DNA of 12,528 bases, taken from positions 1 to 12,528 of the forward strand of contig DASZNJ010000286.1 of assembly GCA_035551575.1 (NCBI GenBank), in the 5' to 3' direction. Of this stretch, positions 1 through 9,411 are shown one piece after another. The notes beneath the pieces were generated by a model. It had not been told where the DNA came from. It saw nothing but the letters and a program-made list of their open reading frames with translations, and did not search any database. A program made the position numbers and the translations under genes. Numbering within the stretch: position 1 is the first letter of the stretch; the number at the start of each line of letters is the position of its first letter. The DNA is from JABFXC01 sp035551575. Its GTDB lineage: Bacteria > Gemmatimonadota > Gemmatimonadetes > Gemmatimonadales > Gemmatimonadaceae.

Positions 1-2
1 CT

Positions 3-662
3 GGCGCGGCGGCCGTCCTGCTGGTCATCGCGGTCGCGCCGCGCGCCGCGCGCGCGGACGATGCCGGAGACGCTGCTCGCGCCTATCGCGCCGGGCGCTA
101 CGCGGAAGCGGCGGCCCTCTATCGAAAGATCGTCGCCGGGGGCGACGCCTCTCCGGTCGCGGTGTACAACCTGGCGACCGCGCTGCTCGCGACCGACTCG
201 CTCGATCGCGCGGCATCGCTCCTCGACAAGCTGGCGAAGACCCCCGATCCCGAGCTGCGCTACCGCGCGCTGTTCAACCTCGGGCTCGCGCGCCTGAAGC
301 AGGGACTCGCGGCCCCGGGGGACAGCGCCGCACCGGCGCTCGACGCGGCGATCGCCGCGTACAAGGAGGTCCTGCTCATGCGCTCGCGCGACCTCGACGC
401 GAAGTGGAACTTCGAGCTCGCCCTGCGAAAGAAGAAGCAGGGTGGCGGCGGTGGGGGTGGGGGCGGCGAGCAGCAGAACCCGAGTCCCAGCCCCGACCCG
501 ACCGCGCCGCCGAAGGAGCCGCAGCCGCAGCCGGCCGGCTCGGTCGGCCAGCAGCGCGCCGAGCAGATCCTGAACAGCGCCGCGCGCGATGAACGCGACG
601 TCCAGGCGCGGAAGCAGCGCGAGGGGCAGCCGTCGCGCCCCCCCGGGGGAAAGGACTGGTGA
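3..662 (+). CDS. batC: BatC-like TPR protein, 5'-truncated
   Basis: The reading frame is already open at the window edge, so the start codon lies upstream; 219 residues are visible. The first visible residues form a hydrophobic stretch (AAAVLLVIAV) ending in an ARA-type site before DDAG, which looks like the end of a signal peptide, so the protein is probably periplasmic. Two to three TPR-like helix pairs follow (roughly visible residues 22-130), including NLATALLATDSLDRAASLL and LDAAIAAYKEVLLMRSRDLD. The segment DAKWNFELALRKKK is typical of BatC-type proteins of the Bacteroides aerotolerance locus. It is followed by a nine-glycine run and a Pro/Gln-rich, probably disordered tail. TPRs usually mediate protein-protein contacts; the partners would be BatA/BatB VWA proteins, expected just upstream. 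The BatD-like gene 43 bp downstream supports the call. A generic TPR protein is the alternative. An internal ATG at 162 opens the same frame but would discard the signal peptide. Confidence 0.7.
   Translation, partial: GAAAVLLVIAVAPRAARADDAGDAARAYRAGRYAEAAALYRKIVAGGDASPVAVYNLATALLATDSLDRAASLLDKLAKTPDPELRYRALFNLGLARLKQGLAAPGDSAAPALDAAIAAYKEVLLMRSRDLDAKWNFELALRKKKQGGGGGGGGGEQQNPSPSPDPTAPPKEPQPQPAGSVGQQRAEQILNSAARDERDVQARKQREGQPSRPPGGKDW
441..466 (+). repeat. G-rich run encoding nine glycines
   Basis: Inside the batC-like gene, the coding strand carries repeated GGT/GGC/GGG codons with two runs of five G (453-457 and 459-463). The run marks the junction between the TPR domain and the disordered tail. 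It is a plausible slippage or G-quadruplex site in DNA or mRNA. Confidence 0.6.
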
Positions 663-672
663 CCGCCGCTAC

Positions 673-680
673 CGTTAGGC
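673..680 (+). repeat. CGTTAGGC octamer, copy 1 (intergenic)
   Basis: Exact octamer in the 43-bp gap between the batC-like and batD-like genes. It is the only one of the six copies that is outside a coding region. Confidence 0.6.
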
Positions 681-705
681 GAGGCTGGCCCCGATACGGC
701 GGGGC

Positions 706-3168
706 GTGATGGGAGCAGCCGCCTTTCTGTCGTCGCTGCTCGCCGTGTCGATCGGTCTCACGGCCGTCGCGATGCCAGCCCGCGCGCAGCTGACGGTGAC
801 CGTCACCGCGCCCGACACCGTGCGCGCCTGCGAGCCCTTCGACGTCCAGATCGTCGGGTCGATGCGGGAAGGGCAGGTTCCCCGCTTCATCGCGCCGGTC
901 GTCGCTCCATTCACGATCGTCTCCTCGCACGCCACCGCGCAGAGCTCGAGCGATGCGCTCGGCCGGGCGTGGGGAATCTCCGACGTCGAGCTGACGCTGC
1001 TCACCGACCGCCCCGGGCGTTACACCCTGCCGCGCTTCGAGATGCGCGCCGGCCGGCTCCGCGCGCGCGGGGCTGCGCGCACCATCGTCGTCCTCGGCGG
1101 GCGCGATTCTGCGGACGTCCCCCTCGTCGTTTCGAAGAGCGACATCGACACCAGCGCCGATGTCGTGCTGCGGGCGATCGTCGCGCCCGAGACGGTGTAC
1201 GTCGGCGAGCAGGCGAGCTACCAGGTCGGCGTCTTCATCAGCCCGGGCGCGCGCGAGAAGCTGCGCAGCAACCCGAGCTTCATCCCGCCGCAGCTCAATG
1301 AGCTGATGGCGTACGATTACCCCGCCGACCGGCATCGCCAGCCGATCCGCCGGCGCGTCGGCTCGCAGTGCTACGACGTCCTCGTGTACGAGCGCGCCCT
1401 GTTCCCGCTCAGCGCCGGCCGCCATGACCTCGCACCCGCCGATCTCTCGTACTCCCTCGCGATCGGCGCCGGATTCTTTGCCGGCTCCGAGCGGCGGGAG
1501 ACAAAGAGCGAATGGGTGACGGTCCACGCCGTCGAGCCGCCGGAGGAGGGACGTCCCGCGAGCTATGCCGGCGCTGTCGGCGAGTTCAGCCTTCGCGCCC
1601 AGGTCGACAGCGCCGGCGCCCGCGTCGGCGATCCGCTCACCCTGACGCTCCACCTCCAGGGAGAAGGAAACGTCAAGCTGCTTCCGCGCCCGGCGGTCAC
1701 GGTGCCGTGGGCATCGCTCGTTTCGGCTGACGAGCGCGTGGTCATCGACAGCATCTCGCGGCGGATCCGCGGGTCCAAGGAGTTCGACTGGATTCTGACA
1801 CCGCGCGCCGCCGGGGTGCAGACGATTCCGCCGGTGTCGTACCCGTACTGGAATCCGCGCACGAAGCGGTACGAGGTCGCCACGACCGATTCGCTGGCGA
1901 TCACCGTCGCCGAGGGAACGCTCGCCTCGCTCCCCGACACCGCGTCGTCGCGGCTCTCTCCCGCGCTGAGCATCCGCCGGACGCTCCGTCCCGCCGAGCC
2001 GCTGCCTCCGCCGCAGCACCCGCTGTTCGCGATCTTCGGCGCGATCGCGCCGATCCCCGCGCTCTCGGCGCTCGCCGTCAGGCGGCGTCGCCGCGCGCCG
2101 AAGCCGATCACGGGTGCCGCACGGTTGCGCGCGGTGACACGGCGGCGCGCCGGGGCCGACCCGTCGGCGATCCGCCGGGCCCTCATCGCGGCGCTCGTCG
2201 AGCGCGGCGTCCTCGCGCCGGGGGACCTGCTCCGCGAGGCGGACGTGATGCGCTCGCTGCGACGTGCCGGCGTCTCGATGAAGAGCGCGGCGTCGGTCGC
2301 GGTGCTCCTCGAGGAGCTGAGTGCGGCGAGCTACGCGCGCACCCGGAGCGCAGCGCACGATGCGGCGAAGCGCGCCCGAGCCGCGTACGCCGCGGTCGAT
2401 GCCGAGGCGCGCGATCGCACCGTCCTCGGCGCCAGCGCCACCACCATCACGGTTGTCGTCGTCGCTGCCGCGCTCTCGCTCACCGCGGCGGGTGCGTTCG
2501 CGCTCGCCGCCGGGTCGGCTCCTGACATCTTCGCGCGCGGCGTTCGTGCGTATGACGAGACGCGCTATCCGCGCGCCGCCGCGACCTTCGACTCCGTCGC
2601 GTCGCTCGAGCCCCGCGCGGTCGATGCCTGGGCCAATGCCGGGACGGCGCATTGGGCCGCGCATGACACCGCGGCCGCCGTCGTCGGCTGGCAGCGTGCG
2701 CTGAGGCTCGATCCGCTCGACGGTGACGTGCGCGCCCGGCTCGACCTCACTCCGGGACCGGCTCGCGGCGCGATTGCCGCGGTCCCTCCGGTGCCGACGG
2801 GGATCGTCGCACTCGCCGGGCTCGGGCTCTGGTGGGCGGCCTGGGTGATCGCGACGCTCCGCATCGCGCGCGGGAGCCGCGCCCCCGGCGCGCGCTCGAT
2901 GTACGCGCTGCACGGTCTCGTCGCCGCCTCGGTCGTCGCCTACGTCCTCCTCGACGAGCGGCTCGATGCGCGCACCCTCAGCGTCGTCGCCGACCCGACC
3001 CCGCTGCGGTCGATTCCCTCGCTCGCCGCCGAACCCGGCGCTCCGACGAGGACGGGGAATGTCGTGCGCGTGATCCGGCGCGACGGACGCTGGTCACACG
3101 TCGCGGCCGGCACTGGCGAGGAAGGGTGGATCGAGAGCGACCGCCTGCGCTCGCTGCGCCGGGACTGA
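706..3168 (+). CDS. batD: BatD-BatE fusion protein (oxygen-tolerance family)
   Basis: 820 residues from GTG 706; ATG 709 is one codon later and equally possible. Residues 1-27 are a signal peptide (hydrophobic core, cleavage after ARA before Q28). Residues about 28-430 are beta-rich and BatD-like: TVYVGEQASY, then GEGNVKLLPRPAV, and LTPRAAGVQTIPPVSYPYW followed by a Y-rich strand, matching the usual BatD progression. A transmembrane helix (about 438-458) ends in a run of arginines, placing about 459-575 in the cytoplasm. A second helix is at about 580-602. Then come a TPR unit (FARGVRAYDETRYPRAAATF, about 607-680), two more helices (about 696-720 and 732-750) and a C-terminal SH3-like domain ending GRWSHVAAGTGEEGWIESDR. 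Helix, TPR, two helices, SH3 is the layout of BatE, normally a separate gene. I therefore read this as an in-frame BatD-BatE fusion. It is the last gene of the Bat locus. Molecular function is poorly defined in the family. Confidence 0.75.
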   Translation: MMGAAAFLSSLLAVSIGLTAVAMPARAQLTVTVTAPDTVRACEPFDVQIVGSMREGQVPRFIAPVVAPFTIVSSHATAQSSSDALGRAWGISDVELTLLTDRPGRYTLPRFEMRAGRLRARGAARTIVVLGGRDSADVPLVVSKSDIDTSADVVLRAIVAPETVYVGEQASYQVGVFISPGAREKLRSNPSFIPPQLNELMAYDYPADRHRQPIRRRVGSQCYDVLVYERALFPLSAGRHDLAPADLSYSLAIGAGFFAGSERRETKSEWVTVHAVEPPEEGRPASYAGAVGEFSLRAQVDSAGARVGDPLTLTLHLQGEGNVKLLPRPAVTVPWASLVSADERVVIDSISRRIRGSKEFDWILTPRAAGVQTIPPVSYPYWNPRTKRYEVATTDSLAITVAEGTLASLPDTASSRLSPALSIRRTLRPAEPLPPPQHPLFAIFGAIAPIPALSALAVRRRRRAPKPITGAARLRAVTRRRAGADPSAIRRALIAALVERGVLAPGDLLREADVMRSLRRAGVSMKSAASVAVLLEELSAASYARTRSAAHDAAKRARAAYAAVDAEARDRTVLGASATTITVVVVAAALSLTAAGAFALAAGSAPDIFARGVRAYDETRYPRAAATFDSVASLEPRAVDAWANAGTAHWAAHDTAAAVVGWQRALRLDPLDGDVRARLDLTPGPARGAIAAVPPVPTGIVALAGLGLWWAAWVIATLRIARGSRAPGARSMYALHGLVAASVVAYVLLDERLDARTLSVVADPTPLRSIPSLAAEPGAPTRTGNVVRVIRRDGRWSHVAAGTGEEGWIESDRLRSLRRD

Positions 3169-3177
3169 CGCGACCGT

Positions 3178-3214
3178 CGCCCCGGCGCGATTGACCCTCC
3201 GCGCGCCGGTGGCG
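3178..3214. promoter_or_regulatory. GC-rich inverted repeat between batDE and mutL
   Basis: CCGGCGCG at 3182-3189 pairs perfectly with CGCGCCGG at 3202-3209. With T3210 bulged, CGCC (3178-3181) also pairs with GGCG (3211-3214), giving about 12 bp around a 12-nt loop. It starts 10 nt after the batDE stop. It could be a terminator for the Bat transcript, but no T-run follows. It could also be an operator, since the candidate mutL -35 lies in the loop and one arm fills the spacer. Confidence 0.5.
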
Positions 3215-3220
3215 AAACTT
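3191..3220 (+). promoter_or_regulatory. Candidate mutL-operon promoter
   Basis: TTGACC (3191-3196) is followed after 18 nt by AAACTT (3215-3220), or after 17 nt by GAAACT. AAACTT differs by one base from the TAACTT -10 element of the groESL promoter in this window. A transcript starting 6-7 nt after the -10 would begin at about 3226, the GTG of mutL, so a leaderless mRNA is predicted. No Shine-Dalgarno sequence precedes that GTG. Prediction from sequence only. Confidence 0.4.
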
Positions 3221-3225
3221 CCCCC

Positions 3226-4989
<1,764 letters not shown>

Positions 4990-5886
4990 GCTTTCGGTCA
5001 TCGCGGGCCCGACCGCGGCCGGGAAGTCCGCGATCGCACTCGCCCTCGCCGAGCGCAGTGGCGCGGCGCTCGTCAGCGCCGATTCGCGCCAGGTGTACAG
5101 GCGCTTCGACATCGGAACCGCCAAGCCGTCGGCGGAAGAGCGCGAACGCGTGCCGCATCACGGTGTCGATGTCGTCGACCCGACCGAGCGATACTCGGCG
5201 GCGCGCTTCGCCGAGGACGCGGAACGATGGATCGGCGAGGAGCGCGCCGCCGGGCGCCGGCCGATCGTGGTCGGCGGGACGGGATTCTATCTTCGCGCGA
5301 TCTTCGAGCCGCTGTTCGCCGAGCCGCCGATGGATCCGGCGGCGCGGGCCGCCCTCCAGTCGCACCTCGCCGGGCTGTCGAGCGAAGAGCTCCGGCGCTG
5401 GTGTGCGGAGCTCGACCCCGCACGCGCCGCGCTCGGCCGGACGCAGCTCCTTCGCGCCATCGAGGTTGCGCTGCTTGCCGGCCAGCGGCTCTCCGACCTG
5501 CACGCGCGCCCGGCGCGCCCGCCGCGCTTCCGCGCGCGGTATCTTGTGGTCGATCCGGGACCGGTGCTGCACGAGCGGATCGCGGCACGCGTGGACCGCA
5601 TGCTCGACGCCGGCTGGCCGGAGGAAGTCCGCCAGCTGCTCGCCGATGTCCCCGAGGAGGCGCCGGCATGGAACGCCGCGGGCTACGCGGTCGTTCGCCG
5701 GTTGGTGCGGGGGGAGATCTCGCGCATGCACGCCCGCGAGCAGATCATCATCGAGACGCGGCAGTATGCCAAGCGCCAGCGTACCTGGCTGCGTCACCAG
5801 CTCGGCGCCGCGCCGGTGACGATGGTGAACCCCGATGCGGCGGATGCAGTGGCGATCGTGAACCGGTGGTGGGCGGGAGGGACTGA

Positions 5887-7017
5887 ATGAAGATCGGGAT
5901 CACCTGCTATCCCACCTATGGCGGCTCGGGCGCCGTCGCCACCGAGCTCGGGATCGCGCTCGCGTCCCGCGGCCACGAGGTGCACTTCATCACCTACAAG
6001 CAGCCCTTCCGCCTGCCGCAGTTCCTGCCTAACGTCTACTTCCACGAGGTGGACGTCGGCCGCTATCCGCTCTTCGAGTATCCTCCCTACGACCTCGCGC
6101 TCGCCGTCCGCATGCACGAGGTGGTGCGCGCCCACGACCTCGACATCCTGCACTGTCACTACGCGATCCCCCACGCGACGAGCGCATGGATCGCCAAGGA
6201 GATGCTGCGCCAGGAGCACGGCCGCGAGATCCGCGTCGTGACGACGCTCCATGGCACCGACATCACCATCGTCGGCCAGGATCCGTCCTTCCACGCGATC
6301 ACAAAGTTCTCGATCGAGCGCTCCGACGGGCTCACCGCGGTGTCCCAGTACCTGCGCGACGAGACCCAGCGTGCCTTCGGCTGCTCGGGGTGCGGGATCG
6401 AAGTCATCCACAACTTCATCGATCCCGACACCTACGACCGCGCCCGCTACGCGCCCGCGCTGCGCCCGCAGCTCGGCGCCGATCGCAGGATCCTCATGCA
6501 CGTCTCCAACTTCCGGCCGGTGAAGCGGGTGCGTGACGTCGTCGGGGTCTTCGCCCAGGTGTCGCGCGAGCTCCCCGCCGTGCTCGTGATGGTCGGCGAC
6601 GGTCCCGATCGCGTCGTCGCCGAAGCGGAGGCCCGGCGCCTCGGTGTCGAGCGGGACGTCCACTTCCTCGGCAAGATCGATGTCGTCGCGCCGTTGCTCG
6701 CCGAGGCGGACCTCTTCCTGCTCCCGACGCAGAACGAATCGTTCGGCCTCAGTGCGCTCGAGGCGCTCGCGTCGGGAGTGCCGGTCGTCGGCTCCCGCGC
6801 CGGTGGGCTCGTCGAGGTCGTGAAGGAAGGAATCACCGGCGTGCTCTGCCCGGTGGGTGATGTCGAGACCATGGCGGCGGGCGCCCTCGGGATCCTCTCC
6901 GACCGCGAACGCTGGCAGCACATGAGCGACGCCGCCGCGCGCGACGCGCGCGCGCGCTTCTCCCGCGACGACATCGTCGAGCGGTACGAGCAGCTCTATC
7001 GGGACAATCTTGCCTGA
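5887..7017 (+). CDS. bshA: BshA, N-acetyl-alpha-D-glucosaminyl L-malate synthase
   Basis: 376 residues, a full-length GT-B/GT4 glycosyltransferase. BshA joins GlcNAc from UDP-GlcNAc to L-malate, the first step of bacillithiol synthesis, in the cytoplasm. The N-terminus MKIGITCYPTYGGSGAVATEL (GGSG at 12-15) and the segments FHEVDVGRYPLFEYPPYDLAL, LHCHYAIPHA, LHGTDITIVGQDPSF (HGTD at 122-125) and VIHNFID are characteristic of BshA rather than generic GT4 enzymes. HVSNFRPVKR begins the nucleotide-binding half. NESFGLSALEA holds the EX7E pair (Glu284, Glu292). A good Shine-Dalgarno, GGGAGGG at 5875-5881, precedes the ATG. The start overlaps the miaA stop by 4 nt, and the end overlaps the next gene by 8 nt. 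The partner genes bshB (deacetylase) and bshC (cysteine ligase) are not in the window. A GT4 enzyme with a different acceptor is possible but less likely. Confidence 0.88.
   Translation: MKIGITCYPTYGGSGAVATELGIALASRGHEVHFITYKQPFRLPQFLPNVYFHEVDVGRYPLFEYPPYDLALAVRMHEVVRAHDLDILHCHYAIPHATSAWIAKEMLRQEHGREIRVVTTLHGTDITIVGQDPSFHAITKFSIERSDGLTAVSQYLRDETQRAFGCSGCGIEVIHNFIDPDTYDRARYAPALRPQLGADRRILMHVSNFRPVKRVRDVVGVFAQVSRELPAVLVMVGDGPDRVVAEAEARRLGVERDVHFLGKIDVVAPLLAEADLFLLPTQNESFGLSALEALASGVPVVGSRAGGLVEVVKEGITGVLCPVGDVETMAAGALGILSDRERWQHMSDAAARDARARFSRDDIVERYEQLYRDNLA
6027..6034 (-). repeat. CGTTAGGC octamer, copy 3 (in bshA, minus strand)
   Basis: Reads GCCTAACG on the + strand and codes for Pro48-Asn49 with CCT AAC. 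CCT is an uncommon proline codon among these genes. Confidence 0.6.
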
Positions 7018-7813
7018 CGCTCGCGCGCTGCTCGAGGTCGCGCGCTGGCGGAACGCGCTCATCGCCGCGGTCGGCGTCTACGTCGGCGCGTGGTGGGCGA
7101 TGCGCGATGCGACGCGCCCCGCGACGCTCGCGGCGGCGCTCGCCGCGATCGCGCTGACCGGCTACGCCAACGCCTTCAACGACCTCGCCGACATCGCGAT
7201 CGACCGCGCGGCGCATCCCGCCCGCCCGCTCCCGAGCGGGACTCTCCGCCCGCGCACGGTGCGGCGGTTCGCGGCGCTCCTCGCTGCCGGCGGCATCGCC
7301 CTCGCCTTCGTGGCCCGCCCGTCGCTGGGTATCCTCACGGTTGCCGTCGTCGCGCTGATGACGCTCTACTCCGCGACCCTCGCCCGCCTGCCGCTCATCG
7401 GCAACCTCACGGTCGCCGTGCTGGCGTCGCTCCCATTCTTCTACGGGGCGGTCACCGCCGGCGGCGCGAGGGCCGGGCTGACGCTCCTCGCCGTCGCGAT
7501 TCCCCTCCACTTCGCGCGGGAGCTCGCCAAGTCGCTCGATGACGCGCACGCCGACGCACCGTACCGGCGAACCGCCCCGCTCGTCCTCGGGCGTCCGGTC
7601 GTCTTCGCGCTGATCGCCGGCTCCGTCGGCGTGTTCGCCTGGCGGCTCCTCTCGCTCGCTTCACCCGACCCGCGATTGCGGATGCTCGTCATCCCCGCGC
7701 TCGCCCTCTGCGTCGTCGCGACCCGCCGAGCGCTGGCCGGCCGTGTCGGTGCCCCGTTACTCTTCAAGTCGGCGATGCTCGCGGCGATGGCCGCGATCGT
7801 GATTGCCCGCTGA
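7010..7813 (+). CDS. UbiA-family membrane prenyltransferase, substrate unknown
   Basis: 267 residues from a TTG at 7010 that overlaps bshA by 8 nt. This start yields the usual family opening (LLEVARWRNALIAAVGVYVGA); the next ATG would remove the first helix. The protein is almost all hydrophobic helices, about 8 or 9, so it sits in the inner membrane. UbiA enzymes join a polyprenyl diphosphate to an acceptor, using two Asp-rich loops that bind Mg-diphosphate. The first loop is canonical: NDLADIAIDRAAHPARPLPSG (Asn57, Asp58, Asp61, Asp65). The second, AKSLDDAHADAPYRRTAP, aligns with the usual KDxxDxxxD but has Ser175 for the first Asp, keeping Asp178 and Asp182. The overall pattern is nearest to geranylgeranylglycerol-phosphate transferase-like members, which are often annotated this way in bacteria. 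The acceptor cannot be told from sequence. The adjacent uppP, also a prenyl-diphosphate enzyme, hints at isoprenoid lipid metabolism. Confidence 0.8.
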   Translation: MPDARALLEVARWRNALIAAVGVYVGAWWAMRDATRPATLAAALAAIALTGYANAFNDLADIAIDRAAHPARPLPSGTLRPRTVRRFAALLAAGGIALAFVARPSLGILTVAVVALMTLYSATLARLPLIGNLTVAVLASLPFFYGAVTAGGARAGLTLLAVAIPLHFARELAKSLDDAHADAPYRRTAPLVLGRPVVFALIAGSVGVFAWRLLSLASPDPRLRMLVIPALALCVVATRRALAGRVGAPLLFKSAMLAAMAAIVIAR

Positions 7814-7840
7814 CCTCACTGTTCCACCAGACCCCCACGC

Positions 7841-8644
7841 ATGAGCCTTCTCCAGGCCATCGTCCTCGGCATCGTCCAGGGACTCACCGAGTTCCTCCCC
7901 GTCAGCAGCTCGGCGCACCTCGCCCTCGTCCCCTGGGCCTTCGGCTGGCAGGATCCCGGCCTCGCCTTCGACGTCGCGCTGCACGTCGGGACGCTGCTCG
8001 CGGTGCTCTGGTTCTTCAGCGACGAATGGCTCCGGCTGATCCGCAGCGCGCTCTCGATCGTGACCACGCGCAACGTCGATACTCCGGAGAAGCGGCGGGT
8101 GCTCTTCCTCATCGTCGCCACGATTCCCGGCGGAATCGCCGGACTCGTGCTCGAGAAGTACGCCGAGAGCTACTTCCGCTCGCCGACGCTGATCGCGGTC
8201 GTCCTCATCGCCCTCGGCGTGATCCTCTGGCTCGTCGACAAGGTGACGCCCCAGGTGCGAAGCATGGACGAGATGACGTGGGGCCAGGCGATCGCGTTAG
8301 GCGTCGCACAGTGCTTCGCCCTCGTGCCGGGCGTGTCGCGCTCCGGCTCGACGATCACCGCCGGACGCGCCCTTGGCTTCAACCGCGAGAGCGCGGCCGT
8401 GTTCAGCTTCCTGATGAGCATGCCGATCACCGCCGGCGCCGCGCTCAAGGAAGTGCCCAAGGCACTTCACCAGCACGGGCTCTCCGCCGAGCTGCTCGTC
8501 GGTGTCCTCGCCTCGGCGGTCAGCGGCTGGCTGGCGATCACGGTGCTGCTCCGCTTCGTGTCGCGTCACAGCTATGGGGTCTTCGCGGCGTATCGCGTGC
8601 TCCTCGGGATCGCGGTGCTCGTCCTCGTCTTCACGCGCGGCTGA
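7841..8644 (+). CDS. uppP: Undecaprenyl-diphosphatase UppP (BacA)
   Basis: 267 residues, the family's usual length. It dephosphorylates undecaprenyl diphosphate to undecaprenyl phosphate, recycling the lipid carrier for peptidoglycan and other envelope polymers; overexpression of relatives gives bacitracin resistance. It is an integral inner-membrane protein with multiple helices. The catalytic motifs are clear: QGLTEFLPVSSSAHL (13-27, with the (E/Q)xxxE pair Gln13/Glu17 and His26) and PGVSRSGSTI (163-172, with Arg167). The ATG at 7841 gives the standard N-terminus SLLQAIVLGIVQG. No Shine-Dalgarno is visible in the 27-bp gap before it, the largest gap in the mutL-coaX run. The stop shares one base with the birA start (TGATG). 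Confidence 0.96.
   Translation: MSLLQAIVLGIVQGLTEFLPVSSSAHLALVPWAFGWQDPGLAFDVALHVGTLLAVLWFFSDEWLRLIRSALSIVTTRNVDTPEKRRVLFLIVATIPGGIAGLVLEKYAESYFRSPTLIAVVLIALGVILWLVDKVTPQVRSMDEMTWGQAIALGVAQCFALVPGVSRSGSTITAGRALGFNRESAAVFSFLMSMPITAGAALKEVPKALHQHGLSAELLVGVLASAVSGWLAITVLLRFVSRHSYGVFAAYRVLLGIAVLVLVFTRG
8295..8302 (+). repeat. CGTTAGGC octamer, copy 4 (in uppP)
   Basis: Codes for ALG in uppP, with Leu153 written TTA. It shares its first base with a GCGATCGC palindrome at 8288-8295. Confidence 0.6.
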
Positions 8645-9411
8645 TGACCGCCGCGGCGGGCGGATCACGCGGCGCCTACGACGGCGTCGCCGCGAAAGCT
8701 CTCGCCACGCGGTTGGGCGTACCCGTCGTCGTCTCCCTCGAGAGCACCGGCAGCACCCTCGATGTCGCGCACTCCCTCGCCGCCGAGGGCACGCCTGACG
8801 GCACGCTCATCCTCGCCGAGGCGCAGACCGCGGGGCGCGGGCGGTCGGGGAAGCGCTGGAGCTCGGCGCGCGGGACCGGGATATGGCTGACGCTCGTCGA
8901 GCGCGCGCTCGACCCGGCCGCGATCTCGCTGCTTGCCCTTCGCCTCGGCATCGCCGCCGCCGATGCGCTGCAGCCCTTCGCCGAGGCGCCGATCGGGATC
9001 AAGTGGCCTAACGATCTGTACCTCGGGCGACGGAAGCTCGCCGGGATCCTCGCCGAGGCACGCTGGCGCGACGGCTCCCCGGAGTGGGTTGCCATCGGCA
9101 TGGGTGTCAACGTCGTGCCCCCGGCGGAAGTCCCCGGTGCGGCCGGGTTGCGCGGCGGAGCGTCGCGGCTCGACGCGCTCGGTGCGCTCGTCCCCGCGCT
9201 GCGCGCCGCGGCCGCGCGCCACGGGGACCTCGATGCCGACGAGCTCGCGGTGCTCGCCAGTCGGGACGCCGCGCGCGGGCGGCGCGCGCGCGCACCGGGG
9301 GAGGGCACCGTCGAGGGGGTCTCCGCCGCCGGCGAGCTGCTGCTCCGGCTTCCGGGTGGCGACCTCGCCGCCTACCGATCCGGCTCACTCGTCTTCGCGG
9401 AGGACTCGTGA
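8644..9411 (+). CDS. birA: Biotin--[acetyl-CoA-carboxylase] ligase, monofunctional
   Basis: 255 residues. It activates biotin with ATP to biotinyl-AMP and transfers it to the conserved lysine of biotin-carrier proteins such as AccB. The catalytic domain shows STGSTLDVAHSLA, the biotinyl-AMP loop AGRGRSGKRW (63-72), KWPNDLYLGRRKLAGIL (KWPND at 120-124) and AIGMGVNV. A short C-terminal SH3-like domain (GEGTVEGVSAAGELLLRLP) ends the protein. There is no N-terminal helix-turn-helix, so unlike E. coli BirA it should not act as a repressor. The ATG overlaps the uppP stop by one base. The frame stays open far upstream through uppP, but that extension has no family similarity. There is no clear Shine-Dalgarno, which suggests coupling to uppP. 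The start of coaX overlaps the stop by 4 nt (GTGA); birA and coaX are often neighbours. Confidence 0.95.
   Translation: MTAAAGGSRGAYDGVAAKALATRLGVPVVVSLESTGSTLDVAHSLAAEGTPDGTLILAEAQTAGRGRSGKRWSSARGTGIWLTLVERALDPAAISLLALRLGIAAADALQPFAEAPIGIKWPNDLYLGRRKLAGILAEARWRDGSPEWVAIGMGVNVVPPAEVPGAAGLRGGASRLDALGALVPALRAAAARHGDLDADELAVLASRDAARGRRARAPGEGTVEGVSAAGELLLRLPGGDLAAYRSGSLVFAEDS
9006..9013 (-). repeat. CGTTAGGC octamer, copy 5 (in birA, minus strand)
   Basis: Reads GCCTAACG on the + strand and falls inside the catalytic KWPND motif (Pro122-Asn123 as CCT AAC). The amino acids are fixed by function, but the codon choice fits the octamer. Confidence 0.6.

Noticed and set aside
663..702. CCGCCG/CGGCGG inverted repeat between the batC-like and batDE genes
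   Set aside because: Only 6 bp with a 28-nt loop in GC-rich DNA; expected by chance.
376..2913. Very long antisense open frame (845 codons) opposite the batC/batDE genes
   Set aside because: The translation is Arg/Asp/Gly-rich low-complexity sequence with no domain pattern. Long antisense frames are expected in very high-GC DNA, and the + strand genes here have convincing motifs.
6936..6958. Alternating CG run in the 3' part of bshA, possible Z-DNA
   Set aside because: It encodes an ordinary Ala/Arg/Asp helix, and similar GCGC runs occur throughout the window because of composition.
8026..8643. Upstream extension of the birA frame that would add over 200 residues
   Set aside because: It runs inside uppP, is Arg/Ala-rich noise, and the ATG at 8644 gives a normal monofunctional biotin ligase.
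9084..9407. Upstream extension of the coaX frame
   Set aside because: It lies within birA and lacks similarity to the kinase. The GTG at 9408 has a Shine-Dalgarno and the exact family N-terminus.
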